This document shows, one piece after another, positions 1 to 5,636 of a stretch of 5,971 nt of DNA. The position numbers and the translations under genes were made by a program. The notes under the pieces are model-generated. The model ran no database searches. It was not told the DNA's origin and saw only the letters and a list, made by a program, of their open reading frames with translations. Within the stretch, counting starts at the first letter, position 1. Every line of letters starts with the position of its first letter. The stretch is from Gammaproteobacteria bacterium (GTDB taxonomy: Bacteria; Pseudomonadota; Gammaproteobacteria; Steroidobacterales; Steroidobacteraceae). The DNA lies in assembly GCA_025350345.1 (NCBI GenBank), contig JANXYA010000019.1, positions 1 through 5,971 on the forward strand, read 5' to 3'.

Positions 1-255
1 GGCGATGGCGGCGGCGATCGCGATGGATGTCCAGGCATTCTCGTGCACGTAGCTGTCGGTCGCCCTGGCGCCGCGCTGCAGGTTGTGCTCCAGGTCATGG
101 ATGCGATTGCGCGCACCCGCCAGCGCTTCCTTGAGCCGATCGGTCACGGCAGCACCCTGTTCCACGCCTGCGCTCGTCGCCGTGGTGGCCAGACCCTCCA
201 GGTCCTCCACTACTTTTTTCAGTTGGGAGAGGAGCTGATCAGCGGTTGAATTCAT
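1..255 (-). CDS. DUF883 (ElaB/YqjD-like) membrane-anchored protein, partial
   Basis: The first 85 residues of a protein whose C-terminus lies beyond the left edge. The N-terminal part is hydrophilic and helix-prone (QLLSQLKKVVEDLEGL, then DRLKEALAGARNRIHDLE) and could form a coiled coil. It is followed by DSYVHENAWTSIAIAAAIA, the conserved junction that leads into the single C-terminal transmembrane helix of the DUF883 family. Characterised Escherichia coli members (ElaB, YqjD) are inner-membrane proteins; YqjD binds ribosomes in stationary phase. That role is family knowledge, not something visible here. The ATG is preceded by GGAG seven bases upstream, which fixes the start. The gene begins 12 bases after the nucleotidyltransferase stop on the same strand, so the two are probably cotranscribed, although no functional link is obvious. 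The family call is fairly sure; the missing part should be only the membrane helix and a short basic tail. Confidence 0.85.
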   Translation of the reverse strand, partial: MNSTADQLLSQLKKVVEDLEGLATTATSAGVEQGAAVTDRLKEALAGARNRIHDLEHNLQRGARATDSYVHENAWTSIAIAAAIA

Positions 256-267
256 GGTCCCGCTCCA

Positions 268-1266
268 CTAATGCAGTTCCCAGGACGGGGCGCCGGACCG
301 GTGTGCTGGCGAGGCCAGATGATACAGGCTGGCCAGATTGGCCGGGGCCTCCTCGCCCGCGGCTCTCTGCTCTCGCGCGTGGCTCCCGGGGCAGCGGGAC
401 AGCGTCTGGCCGACGCGCTCCGGTGTTCCAAGGTCGCTCCATCCGCAACCCTGGACCGGGAGAATGCGGAAGTGGTGCGGATCGGCCCATGCCAGCAGGT
501 CCCTGGAAAAATCGAGAGCGGGGAGTTGTTCGTACAAGGCGGCCATGTGCGTCGCCGGATCCGTCTCGTCGCCGAGCGCCAGGCGCATGGCCTGCACGAT
601 GTGGGGGAAGCGGCGCTCGTACAGATCCAGCAGCGTCCTGCAGCGGGCGGTGATGATGAACGCACTCCACAGGGCGCCGGTCGCGATCAGCTGTTGTGCC
701 CGCTCGGCGCTGGGTTTCTCCACGAATGCGGCGATCGCGCAGGTGCCGTACCCGTCGCTGGCACCCGCAGTGATGTACCCCAGGTCTGGATCGGGAAAAG
801 TGGGCTGCATGCCCAACAGAACGATCTCGTCCGGTGCGATGGGGAGCCTCGACACCGCCGTGCGGATCGCCTGGGCCAGGATCGGCTCGTCGGCCACGTA
901 GTGATCGGATGGCAGCAGCACGAGCTGGGCCTGCGGATCGATGCGCGCAAGGTGCAGCAGCTGCAGCAGGATGCCATTGGCCGTACCGCGATTGAGTGGT
1001 TGAACGACGATCCTGGCGGCCGGCAGGCTCGCGGGCGCTGACATCCACCAGCGGCGATGCTGTGCCGCCACGATCACCATGATGTGCCCGGCTTCGACCA
1101 CGTTCGCCGCCCGGCGCAGCGTTTCCTCCAGCAACGATGGCCCGCCCCGCAGGGAGCAGTACTGCTTGGGCACGGGACCATTGTCGGCGCGGAGGGTCAG
1201 GTCGCGCAGCCGGGTGCTTTCCCCGGCGGCGAGGACCAGGGCCCACAGGTGTCTGGCATCGCTCAT
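268..1266 (-). CDS. Mannose-1-phosphate guanylyltransferase-like sugar nucleotidyltransferase
   Basis: A 332-residue NTP_transferase-fold protein predicted to join a nucleoside triphosphate to a sugar 1-phosphate in the cytoplasm, most likely GTP plus mannose 1-phosphate giving GDP-mannose. Visible motifs are the N-terminal nucleotide-binding loop LAAGESTRL (residues 12-20), PKQY (33-36), QPLNRGTANG (89-98), PSDHYV (119-124, the counterpart of PADH in ManC), FVEKP (181-185) and GWSDLGT (275-281). The binding loop departs from the usual GGxGTRL form, and the segment that normally reads LWNxGxF is LWSAFII. The C-terminal phosphomannose isomerase domain of bifunctional ManC is absent, and the last 40 or so residues look like a non-conserved tail. 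The ATG overlaps the stop of the upstream small ORF (ATGA), with AAGGGG ten bases upstream. No other polysaccharide gene is in the window, so the exact sugar is uncertain. The fold is secure; the mannose specificity is likely rather than proven. Confidence 0.82.
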   Translation of the reverse strand: MSDARHLWALVLAAGESTRLRDLTLRADNGPVPKQYCSLRGGPSLLEETLRRAANVVEAGHIMVIVAAQHRRWWMSAPASLPAARIVVQPLNRGTANGILLQLLHLARIDPQAQLVLLPSDHYVADEPILAQAIRTAVSRLPIAPDEIVLLGMQPTFPDPDLGYITAGASDGYGTCAIAAFVEKPSAERAQQLIATGALWSAFIITARCRTLLDLYERRFPHIVQAMRLALGDETDPATHMAALYEQLPALDFSRDLLAWADPHHFRILPVQGCGWSDLGTPERVGQTLSRCPGSHAREQRAAGEEAPANLASLYHLASPAHRSGAPSWELH

Positions 1267-1493
1267 AGCCGGAGCACCCCTTGGTCCTTGCCTGCCGGCA
1301 GTGCCGGCAAGCTGCGTACAGGGCCGGCTGGCCGGAGGGCAGCGCCAGTAGAGTTCCGGGCCAATGATTCAGGGCGGGAGGCACCAGCGGGGGGATTGCC
1401 AGGCGATTGCCGATCATACGGATACCAGTCCACGCAACCGTAGGACGTCCGCAGGGAGGTCAGGGTGAACCTCTCTTGCATCCCGTTGCTCAT
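1263..1493 (-). CDS. Possible 76-residue small protein, unrecognised
   Basis: I do not recognise this product. Three sequence facts favour a real gene. A strong Shine-Dalgarno AGGAG lies six bases before the ATG at 1493. The stop codon overlaps the nucleotidyltransferase start as ATGA, the usual sign of translational coupling. The first 24 or so codons nearly all end in G or C, as in the neighbouring genes. That part reads MSNGMQERFTLTSLR and then YGCVDWYPYD. From about residue 30 the codon bias weakens and the sequence becomes proline-, alanine- and glycine-rich without evident domains, signal peptide or membrane segment, so it could be a leader-like ORF or a gene eroding at its 3' end. An in-frame ATG at 1541 lacks a ribosome binding site and was not chosen. 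It might serve mainly to deliver ribosomes to the downstream start. Confidence 0.45.
   Translation of the reverse strand: MSNGMQERFTLTSLRTSYGCVDWYPYDRQSPGNPPAGASRPESLARNSTGAALRPAGPVRSLPALPAGKDQGVLRL
1293..1309. repeat. Tandem copy of the palindrome TGCCGGCA
   Basis: The 8-base palindrome TGCCGGCA occurs twice, at 1293-1300 and 1302-1309, separated by one base. It lies about 30 bases upstream of the nucleotidyltransferase start, within the small ORF. With its flanks it can fold into a short GC-rich hairpin in the transcript. It may be a protein-binding site, an mRNA structure or chance in GC-rich DNA; nothing here decides between them. Confidence 0.4.
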
Positions 1494-1580
1494 GGCGCGC
1501 TCCTGCCTGGTCTGTGGTGGGGCCTCCCGCCACCTGAGCATGAAACGGCGAATCGCGCCGAAATGGTATGCGCACTTATA

Positions 1581-1609
1581 CGGAGGCCGCCGCCGGGCAG
1601 CGGCCTCCG
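1581..1609 (-). terminator. Hairpin terminator-like structure after the DUF1326 gene
   Basis: Arms CGGAGGCCGC (1581-1590) and GCGGCCTCCG (1600-1609) are perfect 10-base inverted repeats around a 9-base loop. The hairpin begins 6 bases beyond the DUF1326 stop, where an operon terminator is expected. On the minus strand the stem is followed by TATAAGTG rather than a run of T, so intrinsic termination may be weak or leaky. The rest of the 122-base gap up to 1494 holds only the ribosome binding site of the next ORF and a small GGCGCGATTCGCC inverted repeat. No convincing promoter was seen there, so readthrough into the nucleotidyltransferase group is possible. Confidence 0.65.
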
Positions 1610-1615
1610 GGCCGG

Positions 1616-2251
1616 TCAGTTAACGATGCCGTCCTGGCACAGGTGCAGGTGCGCGAATTGGCCGTAGGTATCGGCCAGCTCGTAACTGATGGGCCCTTCG
1701 GTCTTGGTCCAGCCGCGGCCGATCTCGGCCTTCTTGAACTCGAACCCACCGACCGGCTCGATGCGGATCCGGTGCTCGGCCCCGGTGACCGGGTTGAGGA
1801 TCGGTTCGCCGCGCTGATCGATGTAACCGGCAACCTTCAGGTGCGCGCGACGCTTGTCGATGTCCACGGCAAAATCGATGTCGGCGAACACCGGGTCGTA
1901 GACCTTCGAGAGCATCGAGGCGAAGACCTGGAACATCGTGGCGCCGGGCTTGGTGTCCTGGCCACTCATGATGCGCAGGATCGAATTGCGCTGCGCTTCG
2001 TTGGCGCGCTTGTCCACGATCGGTAGCGCCTCACCGTTCCCCATGTGAATTGGCCCGGGGTATTTGAAGATGCCGGCCAGCCGCAGGCCGTCAAGCCTGG
2101 TATCGCCGTGGTGTCCCTTGTCAATCTCGACGCCGACGACCGCCCAGCAGTTGCCGTGGGTAGGCAGCGCATTGAACTGGCAGGGACAGCCGTATGAACA
2201 GTTGCAATTCGCGAACTCACGGCCCTGGATGGTCCATTTGGTGTCGCTCAT
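1616..2251 (-). CDS. DUF1326 family protein
   Basis: A 211-residue protein of the DUF1326 family, whose function is not established. The hallmark is near the N-terminus: W6, then CNCSYGCPCQF with cysteines at 16, 18, 22 and 24, a further cysteine at 35, and the LDGL block at 53-56. The C-terminus carries a conserved-looking HLHLC (201-205). The clustered cysteines and histidines suggest metal binding or redox chemistry, which is inference. There is no signal peptide or transmembrane segment, so it is presumably cytoplasmic. Its ATG overlaps the gfa stop as ATGA, so it is translated with the formaldehyde enzymes and is the last gene before the hairpin at 1581-1609. DUF1326 proteins are often found beside DUF2182 membrane proteins, but no such gene is here. 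The family call is firm; the role in formaldehyde or thiol metabolism is suggested only by position. Confidence 0.88.
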   Translation of the reverse strand: MSDTKWTIQGREFANCNCSYGCPCQFNALPTHGNCWAVVGVEIDKGHHGDTRLDGLRLAGIFKYPGPIHMGNGEALPIVDKRANEAQRNSILRIMSGQDTKPGATMFQVFASMLSKVYDPVFADIDFAVDIDKRRAHLKVAGYIDQRGEPILNPVTGAEHRIRIEPVGGFEFKKAEIGRGWTKTEGPISYELADTYGQFAHLHLCQDGIVN

Positions 2252-2841
2252 GGTGCGCCGCCCTGGGCGGCCAGCGTTCCCTTGGCCTTGGCAATATGCG
2301 TGGCGATCGCATCCATCAGCACCGGGGAGAGGCAGTCATAGGGCTCCAGCCCCAGCTCCTTGAGCCGGGCGCGCACGGCGGCCATCTGCTCCGGCTTGGC
2401 TGCTCCCGCTTCGATGCTCGAGGACACGAAGGCCGCAAATTCCGGAGCCGCCCAGCCCTGTTCCTTCGACAGCTCGACGTGCACGAAGTCCAGCCCATAG
2501 AACGGATGGGTCTTGTTTTCGATGCGGCCGTACATGTGCACCCCGCAGCGCGTGCAGGCGTGGCGCTGGATCGTGGCAGAGGCATCGATGATCTTCAGGA
2601 ACTGCGCACCGGAGGTGACCTTCAGCTTGTCGCGCGGCACGACGGCGACCACCGAGAACATCGCCCCTTTCGGCTTCCAGCACTTGGTGCAGCCACAGGC
2701 ATGGTTGTGAGCCACGTTGCCGGTGATCTGCACCGTCACGGGTGACTGGGCGCAGTGACAGCACAAGGTGCCGCCGCTGAAGTTCGCGCTGCCCTTGCGC
2801 ACGCCCTTGTCGACGGACGGGTGGATGGAAATGGCTGGCAT
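2248..2841 (-). CDS. gfa: S-(hydroxymethyl)glutathione synthase (glutathione-dependent formaldehyde-activating enzyme)
   Basis: A 197-residue GFA-family zinc protein that promotes condensation of formaldehyde with glutathione to S-hydroxymethylglutathione, the substrate of the dehydrogenase encoded just upstream. The zinc ligands are visible with the family's spacing: CHC at 28-30, CGCTKC at 49-54 (Cys49, 51, 54) and CTRC at 96-99 (Cys96, 99). The central FYGLDFVHVEL and the full length also fit true Gfa rather than the shorter, general GFA-domain proteins. The ATG at 2841 follows an AGAGGG ribosome binding site that lies across the end of adhC, 11 bases away, so the two genes form one transcription unit. 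The same frame stays open far upstream through adhC, but that is an antisense-frame artefact and not a fusion. In some systems the adduct forms spontaneously, and Gfa's catalytic importance has been questioned. Confidence 0.93.
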   Translation of the reverse strand: MPAISIHPSVDKGVRKGSANFSGGTLCCHCAQSPVTVQITGNVAHNHACGCTKCWKPKGAMFSVVAVVPRDKLKVTSGAQFLKIIDASATIQRHACTRCGVHMYGRIENKTHPFYGLDFVHVELSKEQGWAAPEFAAFVSSSIEAGAAKPEQMAAVRARLKELGLEPYDCLSPVLMDAIATHIAKAKGTLAAQGGAP

Positions 2842-2852
2842 GGTGTTTCCCT

Positions 2853-3965
2853 CTATGAAAATGTAACGACGCTGCGGATTGATTCGCCCGCGTGCATCAG
2901 ATCGAAGGCCTGGTTGATGCGCTCGAGCGGCATCTGGTGCGTGATCAGCGGGTCGATGCTGATCTTGCCGTCCATGTACCAATCGACGATGCGGGGCACG
3001 TCGGTGCGGCCGCGTGCGCCGCCGAAGGCGGTACCCTTCCAGACGCGTCCCGTCACCAGCTGGAACGGCCGCGTCTTGATTTCCTGGCCGGCCCCCGCGA
3101 CACCGATGATGACCGACACGCCCCAGCCGCGGTGGCAGCACTCGAGCGCCTGGCGCATCAGATCGACGTTGCCGACGCACTCGAAGCTGTAGTCCGCGCC
3201 GCCGCCCGTGAGGTTGACGAGGAAGGGCACCAGCTCGCCCTGGACTTCCCTGGGGTTCACGAAGTGCGTCATGCCGAATTTCTCGGCGAGGAGCTTGCGT
3301 TTCGGATTGATGTCGACCCCGATGATCATGTTGGCGCCCGCCATGCGCGCGCCCTGGATCACGTTCAGCCCGATGCCGCCGAGTCCGAACACCACCACGT
3401 TCGCACCCGGCTCGACCCTGGCCGTATTGATCACCGCGCCGATGCCCGTGGTCACCCCGCAGCCGATGTAGCAGACCTTGTCGAAGGGCGCGTCTTCGCG
3501 GATCCTTGCCACCGCGATCTCGGGCAACACGGTGAAATTGGAGAAAGTCGAACAGCCCATGTAGTGGTGGATCTTCTGGCCGTCGATCGAGAAGCGGCTG
3601 GTGCCGTCCGGCATGACACCCTGCCCCTGGGTGCTGCGGATGGCCGTGCAGAGGTTGGTCTTGCGCGAGGTGCAGCTCTTGCACTGCCGGCATTCGGGGG
3701 TATAGAGCGGAATCACGTGATCGCCCTTCTTCAGCGACGTCACCCCCGATCCCACCTCCACGACGATGCCGGCGCCCTCGTGACCGAAGATCACGGGGAA
3801 CAGGCCTTCCGGATCCGCCCCGGAGCGCGTGAACTCGTCCGTGTGGCACACCCCCGAGGCCTTGATCTCGACCAGCACTTCGCCGGCCTGCGGGCCTGCG
3901 AGATCGACGGTGACGATTTCGAGTGGCTTGCCGGCGGCCAGCGCCAGCGCAGCGCGGGTTTTCAT
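2853..3965 (-). CDS. adhC: S-(hydroxymethyl)glutathione dehydrogenase / class III alcohol dehydrogenase
   Basis: A 370-residue zinc-dependent medium-chain dehydrogenase, also known as frmA or flhA in other species, that oxidises S-hydroxymethylglutathione to S-formylglutathione with NAD. Catalytic zinc ligands are Cys40, His62 (GHEGAG) and Cys169 (GCGVTTG). Structural zinc ligands are Cys92, 95, 98 and 106. The nucleotide-binding loop GLGGIG is at 194-199, with Asp218 placed to bind the NAD ribose. SGADPEG (48-54) and IRSTQGQG (109-116) are class III features that recognise glutathione. Length and motifs match the family end to end. The ATG at 3965 is preceded by AGAGGGG six bases upstream. 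Longer in-frame extensions would cross the divergent promoter region and are rejected. It is the first gene of the adhC-gfa-DUF1326 operon. S-nitrosoglutathione reduction is a known second activity of the class. Confidence 0.96.
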   Translation of the reverse strand: MKTRAALALAAGKPLEIVTVDLAGPQAGEVLVEIKASGVCHTDEFTRSGADPEGLFPVIFGHEGAGIVVEVGSGVTSLKKGDHVIPLYTPECRQCKSCTSRKTNLCTAIRSTQGQGVMPDGTSRFSIDGQKIHHYMGCSTFSNFTVLPEIAVARIREDAPFDKVCYIGCGVTTGIGAVINTARVEPGANVVVFGLGGIGLNVIQGARMAGANMIIGVDINPKRKLLAEKFGMTHFVNPREVQGELVPFLVNLTGGGADYSFECVGNVDLMRQALECCHRGWGVSVIIGVAGAGQEIKTRPFQLVTGRVWKGTAFGGARGRTDVPRIVDWYMDGKISIDPLITHQMPLERINQAFDLMHAGESIRSVVTFS

Positions 3966-4060
3966 GCGGAACCCCTCTGTCTGGGGTGAAGCATACACCT
4001 TTGGATATGATGGTGTTCCTCGGGGCGATGCGCCGACCGGGGATTGCAGAGGTATGACTG
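3966..4060. promoter_or_regulatory. Divergent promoter region between adhC and the exporter gene
   Basis: This 95-base gap is the only place where both the formaldehyde operon (minus) and the exporter (plus) can start. Its centre (about 3990-4016) is more AT-rich than the surroundings. On the plus strand TATGAT at 4006-4011 differs from the -10 consensus by one base. On the minus strand TATGCT (3990-3995) is a weaker candidate -10. Neither has a good -35 box at normal spacing, so an activator or an alternative sigma factor may be needed. No regulator gene lies nearby. Confidence 0.5.
3971..3987 (-). promoter_or_regulatory. Inverted repeat enclosing the adhC ribosome binding site
   Basis: ACCCC (3971-3975) and GGGGT (3983-3987) form a perfect 5-base inverted repeat with a 7-base loop. 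In the adhC transcript the purine-rich Shine-Dalgarno is part of one arm, so the hairpin could partly hide it. The same symmetry could be a small operator. Short repeats of this size can arise by chance. Confidence 0.3.
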
Positions 4061-4942
4061 ATGAGTGGACGCGCCTGGATTGCATTTGCGGCACTTGGGG
4101 TGATCTGGGGTCTCCCGTATTTCTTCATCAAGCTGGCGGTCCACGAAATGTCGCCCTTCGTGGTCGCCTGGTCGCGCCTGCTGCTGGCCGCAGTGATCCT
4201 GCTGCCGATTGCAGGTCAGCGCGGGGCGCTGCGCTCCCTTGGCACTCACCTGGCGCCGATCTGTGCCTTTGCGCTGGTCGAGTTTGTCATTCCCTTCTCA
4301 GCCATCTCGCTGGGCGAGCAGTGGATCGGCTCGTCCGTGACCGCCATCCTGATCGCGATGGTGCCGCTGACGGTCGTGCTGATCTCGCGTTTTTTTGGCG
4401 TCCATGAACGGGTGGGTCGGTGGCGGGCCGCGGGGCTGGCGCTGGGGCTGGTCGGTGTGGTGGCGCTGGTCGGTCTTGGCCCGATTTCCGGCCTGTGGGG
4501 CTGGATCGGCGTGGGTTGCATGGTCCTCGCCACGATCGGCTACGCCGCGGGCCCCCTGATCCTGCTACGGCATCTGGCCGACATGGATTCCGTCGGTGCG
4601 GTGGCGGCCAGCCAGAGCGTGGCCAGCCTCATGCTCCTGCCGGCCGCGCTGCTGACCTGGCCGCACCGGCTGCCTACGCCCCTGGCGCTCGCCTCGATTG
4701 CGGTGCTCGGCGTGGTGTGCTCGGCGCTGGCGATGCTGCTGATGGTCTACCTGATTCGGCAGGCCGGCGCATCGCGCGCGACCATCATCACCTACGTCAA
4801 TCCGGCCGTCGCCACGCTCCTGGGCGTGCTCGTGCTGCACGAGCGGCTGGGCCTGGGCGGGATGATGGCCTTCGTGCTCATTTTGCTCGGCTCCTGGCTG
4901 GCGACCCGGAAAAGCGCGCATGGTGTCGCGCAATGCCCATGA
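4061..4942 (+). CDS. DMT-superfamily transporter with two EamA domains
   Basis: A 293-residue, very hydrophobic inner-membrane protein with about ten predicted transmembrane helices, arranged as two EamA repeats (roughly residues 5-135 and 148-282). Typical landmarks are IWGLPYFFIKLA in helix 1, a buried GE pair after helix 3 (85-86), and YVNPAVATLLGVLVLHERL (245-263) in the second repeat, the most recognisable EamA signature. Family members export amino acids, amines or other small metabolites, and the substrate cannot be read from sequence. The start has AGAGG (4048-4052) eight bases upstream; an ATG at 4054 in another frame lies between them. It is transcribed away from the formaldehyde operon and shares its promoter region, but there is no proof of common regulation. 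The last 65 bases overlap the 3' end of the opposing amidotransferase gene. Confidence 0.92.
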   Translation: MSGRAWIAFAALGVIWGLPYFFIKLAVHEMSPFVVAWSRLLLAAVILLPIAGQRGALRSLGTHLAPICAFALVEFVIPFSAISLGEQWIGSSVTAILIAMVPLTVVLISRFFGVHERVGRWRAAGLALGLVGVVALVGLGPISGLWGWIGVGCMVLATIGYAAGPLILLRHLADMDSVGAVAASQSVASLMLLPAALLTWPHRLPTPLALASIAVLGVVCSALAMLLMVYLIRQAGASRATIITYVNPAVATLLGVLVLHERLGLGGMMAFVLILLGSWLATRKSAHGVAQCP

Positions 4943-5636
4943 AGTTGCGATACAGGCGCGCAGCGCTTCGCGCGAATTCACCCATCGCGCCCTCCGCGTC
5001 GGCCTCGAGGCGCGGCGCGGCGCCCGGACCGAACAGCTGCTCGAGGGATTGCGCATAGCCGGGAATGCTCGCCCAGCTGTTCACCGTCTGGGGTTCCACC
5101 TCGATGTGGTACTGCAGGGAGTAGGCCCAGCGTCCGACACGCATGGCCTGGCAGCGACAGACCGGCGAGCCGGCCAGGACCACTGCGCCTTCGGGAGGCT
5201 CTGTGACGCGCACGCCGTGCCACTGGAGCGCCGTGAGGGTGCCGGCCATCCCATCGAACAGCGGATCCGTCCGACCGGCTGCGGACAGCGTCACGGGGAG
5301 CACGCCGATCTCCGCCGGCCGCTGCGGTCCGCAGGTCCCACCGAGCGCGTTTGCCAGCAGCTGATGACCCAGGCACACGCCCAGAAACGGCCGCTCCAGT
5401 TCGCGCACGAAGCGCCGGATCGCACGCTTCTCCTCGATGAGCCAGGGATATTCCTCGACGTCCCAGACATCCATCGGTCCGCCCATGACCCACAGCATGT
5501 CGTAGTCCTCCAGCGGCGGGATCCGGCCACCCTCGTCGAGCTGGATGGTGTCCCAGGCAATGCCATCGGATCGCAGCTCCTGGCGCAGTGATCCGGGGTG
5601 TTCGCTCACCGCGTGCTGAAGTACGAGTAGCTTCAT
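4878..5636 (-). CDS. Class I glutamine amidotransferase-like protein (stand-alone GATase1 domain)
   Basis: A 252-residue cytoplasmic protein of the class I glutamine amidotransferase fold, resembling the amidotransferase half of GMP synthase but without its ATP pyrophosphatase and dimerisation domains. The catalytic triad is visible: Cys88 in the nucleophile elbow GVCLGHQL, and His177 and Glu179 in QYHIEVE. MGGPMDVWD (51-59) is the conserved oxyanion-side loop. Such stand-alone proteins include enzymes that hydrolyse gamma-glutamyl bonds, for example plant gamma-glutamyl peptidase GGP1, but most bacterial members are uncharacterised. The ATG overlaps the stop of the upstream hydantoinase B-type gene as ATGA, implying coupled translation and perhaps a shared substrate class. 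There is no clear Shine-Dalgarno. The final 17 or so residues are basic, look unstructured and lie mostly in the overlap with the exporter gene. The fold is certain, the reaction unknown. Confidence 0.88.
   Translation of the reverse strand: MKLLVLQHAVSEHPGSLRQELRSDGIAWDTIQLDEGGRIPPLEDYDMLWVMGGPMDVWDVEEYPWLIEEKRAIRRFVRELERPFLGVCLGHQLLANALGGTCGPQRPAEIGVLPVTLSAAGRTDPLFDGMAGTLTALQWHGVRVTEPPEGAVVLAGSPVCRCQAMRVGRWAYSLQYHIEVEPQTVNSWASIPGYAQSLEQLFGPGAAPRLEADAEGAMGEFARSAARLYRNFMGIARHHARFSGSPARSRAK

Noticed and set aside
239..1417. A 392-codon minus-strand open frame covering the nucleotidyltransferase gene
   Set aside because: It is a different frame of the same strand, arginine- and proline-rich with no family motifs; the 268-1266 frame carries the NTP_transferase signatures.
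1407..2026. Overlapping plus-strand frames across the 1494-1615 gap and the DUF1326 gene
   Set aside because: No ribosome binding site or recognisable motif; the sense gene in this region is DUF1326 on the minus strand.
2892..3989. A 365-codon plus-strand open frame opposite adhC
   Set aside because: It is a GC-driven antisense shadow, rich in Asp, His, Arg and Ala, with no domain and no ribosome binding site.
2248..4131. A 627-codon minus-strand frame that would fuse extra sequence to the N-terminus of Gfa
   Set aside because: The upstream part is an out-of-frame reading of adhC. True Gfa begins at 2841 with its own ribosome binding site, and adhC is complete in another frame.
3829..4407. 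A plus-strand frame running through the divergent promoter region into the exporter gene
   Set aside because: It overlaps adhC antisense and the exporter in the wrong frame; the 4061 frame has the EamA motifs and a proper Shine-Dalgarno.
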